Source: Terriglobia bacterium (GTDB lineage Bacteria; Acidobacteriota; Terriglobia; Terriglobales; Acidobacteriaceae). From it: a stretch of 64,000 nt of DNA. Every line of letters begins with the position of its first letter. Position 1 is the stretch's first letter. Location: NCBI GenBank assembly GCA_020073385.1, contig JAIQFH010000001.1:434001-498000 (forward strand). Reading direction: 5' to 3'. The notes beneath the pieces are model-generated. The model was not told the origin of the DNA. It did no database searches and saw only the letters and a program-made list of their open reading frames with translations. The position numbers and the translations under genes are program-made. Positions 1 through 7,944 of the stretch are shown piece after piece.

Positions 1-284
1 ACACTCAGATGCAGGTTAGGCTTGTAGTCGTATTCCAGAAAATCGTCACGAAACCGCAGCGAAGGATCGACAGAGCCTTCCTTGCGGAGTCCTTCATAGT
101 ATCCCGCGTCGAGCGTCTCCAGGTCCTCAGCCTTGAAATTGGTCACGCGGATTTTTGAGAGAACCCGATCGGCGAGACGTCCCATTCGCGTATTTTGAAT
201 GGACGCGGGTAGCTTGATCACAATGAGCAGACCAAGCAGGATAGCCACAGAGGCGATTGCACTTCGCTCAAAACTGTTTTTCAT
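1..284 (-). CDS. Partial exported or membrane-anchored protein, possibly SGNH-hydrolase-like
   Basis: An open frame begins at an ATG (positions 284-282) and runs off the left edge, giving 94 N-terminal residues. The N-terminus has a short basic stretch and one hydrophobic segment (about residues 9-27), which fits a signal anchor. The last visible residues read LEYDYKPNLHLSV. This loosely resembles the Y-x-L-x-P-N start of SGNH/GDSL proteins encoded beside MBOAT acyltransferases (AlgJ- or DltD-like partners). It lies 106 bp downstream of the MBOAT gene on the same strand, so a joint role in acylating an extracytoplasmic polymer is plausible. The catalytic part is outside the window and the family call is a guess. 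Confidence 0.6.
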   Translation of the reverse strand, partial: MKNSFERSAIASVAILLGLLIVIKLPASIQNTRMGRLADRVLSKIRVTNFKAEDLETLDAGYYEGLRKEGSVDPSLRFRDDFLEYDYKPNLHLS

Positions 285-390
285 CCCTGCGATCGTCTCA
301 TTCCTCGTTGGCCGGATGGGTTGTCGACGGTTTCTGCAGAAAGTATTCGAGTCATCATTCCTGTATTCAACTGTTGCGGGTGGTGATTCG

Positions 391-1701
391 TCACAAATCG
401 CCAGTCTTCAGAAAATTCACCCACTTCTCTAAGCTGTTGGAGCTCCAAAGCGACCACAGTAGCATGAAGACGGACATGGTAGCCACGATTTGCGCTGCCT
501 CGACCGCCTTGGCGCGCCACCCGGATTGTGGGACGCGTTTCTTTTTCTTGGCGTCAAACCAAACATTCGCTACCACGAGAGCTCCCAAGATCGACCAAAA
601 CAGAGTGTCAGTCACCGTAAGGCGGAAATTGCCTTGAAGCCAGAAAAACTGGTACGAGTGCAAGACCCAAGTCACCAGGAAAACCAGAGTCGTGGCCACG
701 AGCTGCGCTCGAAGCTCGCCCTTTTTGCGGAGCTTAAAGTACGCGGGCAGATAGCAGATCTTCACCATGAAATCTTTCCAATAGATATTGATCCGGCGCC
801 AGAGATCGCTGATGCTGTGCGACAACAGATATTTCCGATTGGTTTCTGGCAAGTCATATCCGAACAGATGAAGCATCCCGACGATGATGTGAAACTGGCC
901 TGACACCTGTAAATAGAGCAGGAATCCGAGAATAATCCTGGCGACGACCGATGTGCCCACGCCGACTTTGGTTGGGGCGAACGATGCCTCCAATTGATAC
1001 ACCAGGCGGTAGAGAAGCAACTGAATGGTGCCGCGCAGTATCCACCAAACCCCTTGTTGAGCAACTTCGTGAATGTCACGCTGGAAATAGCTTTTTCGGA
1101 GTGTCTTAAAGTCAACGACGGGAAAGAGCAAAAAATAGTAATTGGGAAGCAGGAAAAAATAGCTCGCGAAATCTTTGAAAGGAGGCGGTCCCTGCAGACG
1201 CTGGATGTCATACAGGTAAATGATCATGCGGAACATGAAGACAGCGCCTAACACCGCCCAGAAGTGTTCGGGGATCGGGAACCGACCACTGGCCCGGCCG
1301 TAAGCGCAGAGCGCCCCAAACGCGAGGACCGCCACGACTCGCCAGCGGAAGGCCAGTCCGCTTCGGACGATGGCGAACAAGATCCCCCCCGCGCCGATTA
1401 GCAGGCCAGCGACCGCTGGATCGAGCAGGAGAAATGCGCCGCCCAGCGAGAGCGCAATGTAGAAAGGTTCTTTGAAGCGAAACGGTAACCAGTAGGAAAC
1501 GATAAATCCGCCGACGATCAGTGAGCTTAAGGTCAGAAATCTTCGAGACTCAAGACCATACAGATCGAAGACGAGCAACAGCAGTCCCAATTGGACAGCA
1601 AGCACCGCAAATCGCCACAGATTAGGACGGGATCGTTCGACCTGCGCTGCCAAGCCGGTCACCGGCGCTGAAGGTAGCACCGCTCTTACAGTCCCAGACA
1701 T
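391..1701 (-). CDS. MBOAT-family membrane O-acyltransferase
   Basis: The 436-residue product has roughly ten hydrophobic segments. It carries the MBOAT-type core: a FFLLPNYYFLLFPVVD segment near residue 185, an SDLWRRINIYWKDF segment near 300, and a conserved histidine in WVLHSYQFFW near 345. In this family (DltB, AlgI, PatA) that histidine is the presumed catalytic residue, moving acyl groups across the membrane onto a polymer or lipid. Its ATG overlaps the 3' end of the acyl-CoA dehydrogenase gene by 16 bp, so the two are probably co-transcribed and translationally coupled. The sequence departs from canonical DltB and AlgI, so the donor and acceptor cannot be named. Acylation of the polysaccharide made by the neighbouring locus is an inference. 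Confidence 0.8.
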   Translation of the reverse strand: MSGTVRAVLPSAPVTGLAAQVERSRPNLWRFAVLAVQLGLLLLVFDLYGLESRRFLTLSSLIVGGFIVSYWLPFRFKEPFYIALSLGGAFLLLDPAVAGLLIGAGGILFAIVRSGLAFRWRVVAVLAFGALCAYGRASGRFPIPEHFWAVLGAVFMFRMIIYLYDIQRLQGPPPFKDFASYFFLLPNYYFLLFPVVDFKTLRKSYFQRDIHEVAQQGVWWILRGTIQLLLYRLVYQLEASFAPTKVGVGTSVVARIILGFLLYLQVSGQFHIIVGMLHLFGYDLPETNRKYLLSHSISDLWRRINIYWKDFMVKICYLPAYFKLRKKGELRAQLVATTLVFLVTWVLHSYQFFWLQGNFRLTVTDTLFWSILGALVVANVWFDAKKKKRVPQSGWRAKAVEAAQIVATMSVFMLLWSLWSSNSLEKWVNFLKTGDL

Positions 1702-2840
1702 GTGGCAATCAGGTTCCTTTGGATTTCGGTAGTGCCCGAGTACAAGGTGCTGCCCATGGCGTCACGAAGTTCGCGTTCGATTTGCTGCTCAACCATGTAA
1801 CCGTATCCTCCGAATACTTGGATCGCATCCTGACAGTTGGCGACCAAGCTCTCCGAGACGTGCAATTTCGCCACTGCCGCTTCGAGGGTGGCGGGCTTAC
1901 CGTGTTCTTTGAGCCAGCCGATCCGGTAAACCAGCTGACGGCAAGTATCCAAACGGACTTTCATGTTGACGATACGGTTTGCGACCGACTGGAATTTCCC
2001 GATTTTCTTCCCGAATTGTTTGCGGGTTTGCGCGTACTGAATGGATCTCTCAAGCTGCCTTTTCATCAATCCGAGATAATTCGCCAGGATACAACCCCGT
2101 TCCCATTCCATTGAGGATTCGAAAACAGCGACGCCGCGGCCTTCTCGACCCAGTCGGTTGGATACGGGCACTGTGCATTCATCGAATACGACTTCCGCCA
2201 TCGGAGAGGTGCGCAAGCCCATCTTCTCGAGTGGCTTACTGATGACGATTCCCGGGGTGTTCCGCTCAATCAGAAAACCCGTAACGCCCATCGAGCCCAA
2301 TCGCAGATCTATCGTCGCATAAGCCACGAACAGATCTGCTACCTGCGCATTCGTGACAAAAGTCTTTGTCCCGTTCAGGACATAGTGATCTCCTCGGCGT
2401 TCCGCGCGAGTCCGCATCGAGAATACGTCTGAGCCCGCTTCGGGCTCGGAAGCTGCGTTTGCCGAGATCCATTCTCCGTTTGATAGTCGAGGCAGGTAGC
2501 GCTGCTTTTGTTCCGGGGTGCCGTACAGAGAAATGGGCATGATGCTCGTCCACATGTGAGCATTAATGGAGAACAACAGCCCTTGATCGCTCGTTCCATA
2601 CCCCAGGCCTTCCATGACAGCGATCACTTCGGTGATTCCGAGTCCCATCCCGCCGTATTCTCGAGCTACCGGCATCCCCAGTACGCCAAAGTTTGCGCAC
2701 TTCCTCCAGTCCTCACGGCTGAATTCTTCTTCGCGGTCGCGCCGAATAATATCTTTGCCCAGTTCGGATTGGGCAAACTCGATCGCGCCATCTTGCAGCT
2801 TCTGATGTTCTTCTAGCAGTTCAGGTGAGCCAATGGACAC
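1686..2840 (-). CDS. Acyl-CoA dehydrogenase family flavoprotein
   Basis: The 384-residue product has the full acyl-CoA dehydrogenase length and order: an alpha-helical N-domain, a beta domain with SEPEAGSD (131-138) and GTKTFVTNA, and a C-domain with YAQTRKQFGKKIGKFQ and QVFGGYGYM. Members oxidise the alpha-beta bond of acyl-CoAs with FAD and pass electrons to ETF. The usual C-terminal catalytic Glu of the medium-chain type (YEGT) is Ser here (YSGT, Ser368). A Glu-Arg pair at 247-248 sits where isovaleryl-CoA and long-chain dehydrogenases carry their base. The start is GTG, with GGGAGG about 9 nt upstream. It overlaps the MBOAT gene, so it may supply or tailor an acyl donor, which is inferred. 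The substrate is unknown. Confidence 0.88.
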   Translation of the reverse strand: MSIGSPELLEEHQKLQDGAIEFAQSELGKDIIRRDREEEFSREDWRKCANFGVLGMPVAREYGGMGLGITEVIAVMEGLGYGTSDQGLLFSINAHMWTSIMPISLYGTPEQKQRYLPRLSNGEWISANAASEPEAGSDVFSMRTRAERRGDHYVLNGTKTFVTNAQVADLFVAYATIDLRLGSMGVTGFLIERNTPGIVISKPLEKMGLRTSPMAEVVFDECTVPVSNRLGREGRGVAVFESSMEWERGCILANYLGLMKRQLERSIQYAQTRKQFGKKIGKFQSVANRIVNMKVRLDTCRQLVYRIGWLKEHGKPATLEAAVAKLHVSESLVANCQDAIQVFGGYGYMVEQQIERELRDAMGSTLYSGTTEIQRNLIATCLGL

Positions 2841-3292
2841 GACCGCGTACCTCCCTCTGCCACCAGACGTCGACTGTCAGCGCCGAGCCAACCGTGCTTG
2901 ATGAGCAAATTGAACCGTAACCCCGTCAGCGGACGCACTCTCATTGATCGATCACCCACTCAGATGGAATCTTTCCGTGAGCCACAAGGTCAATGTGAAA
3001 CAGGCTTTACGACTGATTAGCAGGCTTTGAAAAAAATTACGAACTGGTGTTCTGGCTGCGATCGCCAATTTTAACAGGGATCTTCCGGCCTGCCCAAGTG
3101 CGTCCTTGAGCACGCTCTCGCCCCGCGCCTAGACGGTACTCCGTCTGGAAACGGAGTCCGTATGGGGGCATAGCCCGTAATTATTCGGATCTAAATTTCC
3201 GGCGAGGGAGGAAGATCCTGATCCTGATACAGAACTCTGATGGTCAAGCGCCCGGCGCGCAGAAAGGAACGCGTCGGGCGCCAAATGAATCC
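2841..3292. other. Intergenic region with hairpins
   Basis: No convincing gene is seen in this 452 bp stretch between the beta-helix lipoprotein gene and the acyl-CoA dehydrogenase gene. It holds an imperfect hairpin at 3132-3161 (ACGGTACTCCGT against ACGGAGTCCGT) and a strong GC hairpin at 3248-3281, annotated separately. A promoter for the leftward acyl-CoA dehydrogenase/MBOAT genes should lie near 2850-2950, but I cannot place its boxes with confidence. Confidence 0.5.
3248..3281 (-). terminator. Hairpin just downstream of the beta-helix lipoprotein gene
   Basis: GCGCCCGGCGC (3248-3258) pairs with GCGTCGGGCGC (3271-3281) with a single non-Watson-Crick position and a 12-nt loop. It sits about 12 bp beyond the stop codon of the leftward gene. 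There is no clear U-tract on the leftward transcript, so it could also act as an mRNA 3' stabiliser rather than an intrinsic terminator. Confidence 0.45.
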
Positions 3293-5668
3293 TTATTTCA
3301 CGCCCGCGATCGCTGCGTCTAGAGCGTTCATGTCTGCTCCCAAATCCTTGCCGTCGATGCCAGCATTTTTGTATGGGCTCGAACTATGTAAATGATAGTC
3401 GCCGCCAATCGCATTGTTGTAGTTCACAAAACCGACGGCGGACGCGAGTGCAGGGAAGTAGTTTCCTGTCGGGTATTTGCTGGGCGGGTAGTTGGTTGGG
3501 CTTGCGATGATGGCATTGTGCGAGAAGGTGTACTTCTGGAAACAGGTCGGCAGCGAAATGATGGGCTTACTGTTGTAGGCACAATTTGCAGCCCCTCCAC
3601 CTGTCGTTGAAGTCGGGGCCATCCCGGCATTGATCAGGTTGTTGGTGAAGACGAGGTTGATCATCTGCGGATTCACGGTGATGTCATCGCCCAGATTCAA
3701 CATGACCGTTGGCTGGAATGCGGTCACGTGATTGATGGTGACAGATTGCAGTACGGGAGCACCCACACCCATGGAGACTTGGGCGAATGTGCCGTATCCG
3801 CTGTACTTCGCCGCATTGATGTCATCCACGGTAACATCGTGAATACTGTAGCGTCCGCCGGCCAGAGGGATACCTCCATTCGACGAGACTCCATTGCCGA
3901 GTACGAAGGCGCCGCCCACGTGGCTGATCGTGACATAGCGAATCGTCACATCCGTTACCTGGCAAGACGGGCAAACGTTCCCGCTACCGATCGCTTGATT
4001 CTTGGGAGTCAGCAGAACTGAGGCACCGGCCTGGGAGAAGCCGCCCCAAGTGTTTTCCAGAATATTCGCTTCGAACAAAACCCGCTGCGCATTCTTAAGT
4101 TCAAAGTGGTTCTTTACAATAAAGGGATTGCCCTTAGTCCCCCCGACGTATCCCGGCTGACCCTTCATCCAGATCATGGGTTTGAACATGTGATTGCGCC
4201 GAATCTCGATGTCGGTCGGGGTCATCGTGGCTGCACTGCCTCCCAGGAGAATGCACTCGCCAGAAGACTCGAGGAAGTTATCAACAATCTTGAAGGGTCC
4301 AGTAGCCTGGTCGCCGCTGCCTCCGGCGATCGCTTGGGAATCGGTGCACGCCCCCGATATCGATGTGCAATGGAAATCCGAGAGGTAGGAATCGACGATC
4401 GCAGCGTGGGTTAAGCCACTGAGCATGACGCCGCGTTGGGTCTCATCCTGTGCTGTTCCGTGGATCCAGCTGCGATCGAAGATAATATGGTCCGCTGCGG
4501 CAGAGTTCTCGCGCACCACCACGTTGTACACTACGCCCGAGCCGGGGGTTCGAGTCAGCTCGAGACCGATGAAGCGATAGTGGCTAGCCCCGTTGGCCAG
4601 GATGAGTGGTCCTCGGTTCCCGGTAGCGGACTGAACCTTCGCCAGAACGTTGTTCGTCCCCGTACAGTTGAGAGCAGGGCGCCCGGGAAGAGACGAGACC
4701 CCCGCGTAACATGGTGTAATCCTCGTTCCCTCGGCCGGCAGGCTGCTGTCGGCGGCGCTGGTGCGGACGATGATCCAATGGGCGTCGTCGCAAGTTTGTG
4801 CGGGAACCATGAAGCTTCCGGTAAAGACCGCCCCGGCCTGCAAAGTGATCGTGTCTCCACACTTGACCCTGTTCAATGCCTGCTGGAAATCCCCACCCTT
4901 GGCCACAGCAATCACGCTGCCGGGCGCGGGTGTATTAGCCAAGTCGCTCGGTACATAGACCCGCGGAAGTTCCGCCGGACCGTCGAAATTGCCGCCGGTC
5001 GATCCCCCAATCGTCAGGCTTAGGTTTCCGTTTACTTTCGCCGAATTGGCGTCGGTGACTGAGGCCGTGAAGGCAAAGTCTCCGGTCTGTGAAGTTGTCC
5101 CCGAAATTAGTCCGGTGGCTCGATCCAGTGAAAAGCCTTGCGGCAGCGATCCGCTGGCAATTTGCCAATGGTACGGGGCGACTCCTCCTGTGACTGTCAC
5201 GCTCGCGCTATACGGAGTTTCCGCCGTGCCGGCCGGGAGTGTATGCAGTTGCATGGCGAGTTTGGCCAGAGGAGATACCGTGACGTCGGAAGTCGCAATC
5301 ACGGTGCTGTCAGCCGCGCTGGTGGCCGTGACCGTGGTTTTAGTCGAGGACGACACACTGGGCGCAGTGTAGAGGCCGCTTCCCGTGATCGTTCCCGCGC
5401 TCGTGCGCCACAGCACAGCCGTATTGCTGGTGGAGGTCAACATTGCAGCAAATTGAATCTGCCCTCCGGAAATGACATCGGCGCTGCCGGGCGATACGTT
5501 GATTTGGACTACGGGACTCTTGGAAGCGCTCTGCGAACCGGATGGAATTCCCGCACATCCGATGGAGAGGCTGGTCGCGATCGTAAGAATTATGACGGCT
5601 AGAAGCTGGTTACGACGTCGAGTCGAGGTCTTGCTCAGTTGGAAGCCGGGGGATGACTCCAAGAACAT
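3293..5668 (-). CDS. Ig-like and parallel beta-helix surface lipoprotein
   Basis: The chosen start (ATG at 5668, with GAGGA just upstream) gives 791 residues; a longer frame to 5704 is possible. The N-terminus has an arginine-rich n-region, a hydrophobic core and a lipobox ending SIGC (Cys38), so a lipoprotein is expected. Next come a bacterial Ig-like domain (about 55-140, VSPGSADVISGGQIQF) and a putative-Ig/cadherin-like domain (about 145-230, GSLPQGFSLDRATGLISGT). A long right-handed beta-helix-like region follows, with repeated short hydrophobic turns. Beta-helix proteins of this kind often bind, cleave or epimerise polysaccharides, which would suit the adjacent locus. No catalytic signature of a named lyase or epimerase family was recognised, so the activity is left open. 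Confidence 0.8.
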   Translation of the reverse strand: MFLESSPGFQLSKTSTRRRNQLLAVIILTIATSLSIGCAGIPSGSQSASKSPVVQINVSPGSADVISGGQIQFAAMLTSTSNTAVLWRTSAGTITGSGLYTAPSVSSSTKTTVTATSAADSTVIATSDVTVSPLAKLAMQLHTLPAGTAETPYSASVTVTGGVAPYHWQIASGSLPQGFSLDRATGLISGTTSQTGDFAFTASVTDANSAKVNGNLSLTIGGSTGGNFDGPAELPRVYVPSDLANTPAPGSVIAVAKGGDFQQALNRVKCGDTITLQAGAVFTGSFMVPAQTCDDAHWIIVRTSAADSSLPAEGTRITPCYAGVSSLPGRPALNCTGTNNVLAKVQSATGNRGPLILANGASHYRFIGLELTRTPGSGVVYNVVVRENSAAADHIIFDRSWIHGTAQDETQRGVMLSGLTHAAIVDSYLSDFHCTSISGACTDSQAIAGGSGDQATGPFKIVDNFLESSGECILLGGSAATMTPTDIEIRRNHMFKPMIWMKGQPGYVGGTKGNPFIVKNHFELKNAQRVLFEANILENTWGGFSQAGASVLLTPKNQAIGSGNVCPSCQVTDVTIRYVTISHVGGAFVLGNGVSSNGGIPLAGGRYSIHDVTVDDINAAKYSGYGTFAQVSMGVGAPVLQSVTINHVTAFQPTVMLNLGDDITVNPQMINLVFTNNLINAGMAPTSTTGGGAANCAYNSKPIISLPTCFQKYTFSHNAIIASPTNYPPSKYPTGNYFPALASAVGFVNYNNAIGGDYHLHSSSPYKNAGIDGKDLGADMNALDAAIAGVK

Positions 5669-5939
5669 TTTGTCCTCACAGATTAAAAATTCACTCGAAT
5701 CCAATTGTGCGATTCTCGTCCGTTCAATCTAGAGTCAGTAGCCGAAACAGGAAAGATAACTGAGGACACTGTCCGGTCGGCGCACGGAAGTGCATGTTGA
5801 CGCGAAGGCTACCAGTACCTCTCGATGAGATTTCGGGCGAGCACCTCGGTTTGGGAGATGAACAATGCGGAGTCAGATGGAGAGAACTCTCGATCTGGGT
5901 TGCGCCTCCGACGCTGTTTTTCCTCGATAGGAGTGATCT

Positions 5940-6725
5940 TTACCGTAGCCTGCCCCCGACAATCAGAGCGCGAAGGGAATCGTACAGGGTGTTGCCGAGG
6001 ACAATTTTGGCTGCATCGCGCGACCTTTCTTTAAGTTGTGTCCCCAAAAGCCCCTGCCCCGAGCAATAACGCAAAAGCTCGTCGCTGTTTGTACCGTTAA
6101 GCATAGTCACTCGAGTAAGAGCAAACGGATCGGTGGTCGCGAGATTTAATCCCGTGCGGCTGGTAGCCATGGTTCGAAAATTGGCTTGCTTTACGGCCTG
6201 CGTGACGCGTGCATCCCACCTTCCACCCGGACAGGAAAAGTGATCCACTCGAACTCCGGCAATCTGCTCCAGCCTGTCTTTCGCCCCAGCGGTCTCATCG
6301 CGAAGCCGGTCGCCACTCACATCCGTCAGGTATGGGTGGGTCAGAGAATGGCAGCCGACCTCGAATCCCGCCGCGTGAAGCTCGCGGACTTGCGCATGCG
6401 ACATGTATCCCGGCTTGCCCAGGAATTCGACCGTAATGTACGAAGTAGCGCGAAACCCCAATTCCTTCAGCATGGGCGCGGCCGAGATGAGGTCGGTCTC
6501 ACAGCCATCGTCGAACGTGATGCACACGCTCTTGTCGCCGAATGACTCGACGACTTGTGTAACATTCAGGCCGCGCCAACCGTCGTCAGCGAGGCGTCCC
6601 ATATGCGCGCGGAAGTCTGAGGCCGGAACTACATAACGGGCATAGCCGGGTTCGGAATGGCACATAGCGCGCCCGGGAAGCCCAAGCTCGTGATACATCA
6701 AAAAGGCAGTGCCGCGTGTGGCCAT
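5940..6725 (-). CDS. Polysaccharide deacetylase (NodB-type, carbohydrate esterase 4)
   Basis: The 261-residue product is a compact NodB-homology domain: a YHE motif near the N-terminus, the catalytic and metal-binding TFDDG (near residue 70), and the histidine motif HSLTHPYL (near 125). CE4 enzymes remove N- or O-acetyl groups from sugar polymers using a divalent metal. There is no signal peptide, so it would act in the cytoplasm or on a lipid-linked intermediate unless exported some other way. The gene starts 16 bp after the ATP-grasp gene ends and is the last clear member of the leftward operon that begins at 10518. A downstream spacer of about 270 bp separates it from the beta-helix lipoprotein gene. 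The same deacetylase/ATP-grasp pairing recurs at 21417-23633. Confidence 0.9.
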   Translation of the reverse strand: MATRGTAFLMYHELGLPGRAMCHSEPGYARYVVPASDFRAHMGRLADDGWRGLNVTQVVESFGDKSVCITFDDGCETDLISAAPMLKELGFRATSYITVEFLGKPGYMSHAQVRELHAAGFEVGCHSLTHPYLTDVSGDRLRDETAGAKDRLEQIAGVRVDHFSCPGGRWDARVTQAVKQANFRTMATSRTGLNLATTDPFALTRVTMLNGTNSDELLRYCSGQGLLGTQLKERSRDAAKIVLGNTLYDSLRALIVGGRLR

Positions 6726-6741
6726 AAGAGGGTTCGGCGAT

Positions 6742-7941
6742 CTACGATCTTTGTTTCTGAAAGGCGCGTTCCAGGAAATTCAACCAATCCCCAAATTCTG
6801 GGAGCGGGTCGCGCCATTGGAAATTGTCGTGATAGGTACCACTCCTCGGCGCCAGGACAGAAAGCATTGTCTGCCAGCGATCCGGATAAGGCCTGGGGTA
6901 CCCCGCAGGCGCGCCTTTCATTACCTCGATCACATGACGAAAGTCTCCCAATAACCAGCGGCACACTGCCCCGGGACGAAACTGCGGTTTACTATCGATG
7001 TCCCCCCTCTCGGCCAATTCCGCTAACCAGGCGGGAAAATCGGCTCCGGAGTAACAAGCCAGCGGCAAGGAATTCCAGAAGCGTCCATTCACTTCCATGA
7101 ATACTGGGTCCCCGCCACGTGCCTGACGGAATTCCACCATCGCGACACCGTGCCATCGCAGAGCCTTCAGAATGGCCAGCGAGGCAGCTCTCACTTCAGG
7201 ATCGGGTTCCACGCTCACTCGAACAGCACTGCCCGATCCAGTCGGATGCACATCGCGAATGCGCCGGTGGGCGAACTCTGCGCGCAACTCACCATGACAC
7301 ATCAAGGCGAAATAACCGACGCCCTCCCCATCCACAAACTCCTGCGCCAGCATCTGCGAACAGATCTGGATCAGATCCTCGTAGCGGGCAAGCAGCTCTT
7401 GAGGATCTCTCGCGTACCGTGGCCGTCCGGTAATGCGGACGCCGCCATCAGCTTCGGTTTCTACCGAACTGCGCGGTTTCAGCACCACGGGAAACTTCAA
7501 GACCTGGCAGGCTCTCCGGGCGTCTTCGAGATTGCTGACCGTCACGGTCTTCGGTACGGCAATCCCGATCGACGCAGCTAACTGCACCATCTCATTCTTG
7601 TTGAAGGCTCGCAGGACATCAGCGTGGTCGGGCAATACCAGGCGTGCGCCATCGGAGAGAAGCGCGTCCCGCTGAGCTGAAATGGGCAGCATCGTTGCTT
7701 CCGTCATAGGCAGGACCAAAGTGCCGAGTTGCTGCTTCGCGATTTCCGAAACTCGAGCAATGAATCCCGCCACGTCTTCTTCGGGATTGGGATATTGGAA
7801 CGTCCCTCTGCAGTACCGGGACCATCCTGCTTTCGACCATGCGCTCGCCTCGCCGACCATGACATCATGGCCGGCGTCGGCCAAGGATCGCACGGAAGCC
7901 ACCGCCTGATTCTGGTTGCCATCGAGCACCAGGATTCTCAT
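6742..7941 (-). CDS. ATP-grasp family carboxylate ligase-like protein
   Basis: The 399-residue product starts MRILVLDGNQNQAVASVR, the N-terminal alpha/beta pre-ATP-grasp domain. The ATP-grasp core follows, with KNEMVQLAASIGIAVPKT, VVLKPRSSVE and the metal-binding EVNGRFWNSL near residue 305. ATP-grasp enzymes activate a carboxylate as acyl phosphate and join it to an amine or thiol; the substrate is not evident here. It lies 3 bp after the GT4 gene and 16 bp before the deacetylase gene, so it belongs to a tight polysaccharide operon. The paralogue at 22437-23633 shares the LVLDG start, the SRYCR segment and the VPKT segment. Amidation of a uronic acid or attachment of an amino acid to a sugar is an inference from context. 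Confidence 0.82.
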   Translation of the reverse strand: MRILVLDGNQNQAVASVRSLADAGHDVMVGEASAWSKAGWSRYCRGTFQYPNPEEDVAGFIARVSEIAKQQLGTLVLPMTEATMLPISAQRDALLSDGARLVLPDHADVLRAFNKNEMVQLAASIGIAVPKTVTVSNLEDARRACQVLKFPVVLKPRSSVETEADGGVRITGRPRYARDPQELLARYEDLIQICSQMLAQEFVDGEGVGYFALMCHGELRAEFAHRRIRDVHPTGSGSAVRVSVEPDPEVRAASLAILKALRWHGVAMVEFRQARGGDPVFMEVNGRFWNSLPLACYSGADFPAWLAELAERGDIDSKPQFRPGAVCRWLLGDFRHVIEVMKGAPAGYPRPYPDRWQTMLSVLAPRSGTYHDNFQWRDPLPEFGDWLNFLERAFQKQRS

Positions 7942-7944
7942 GAT

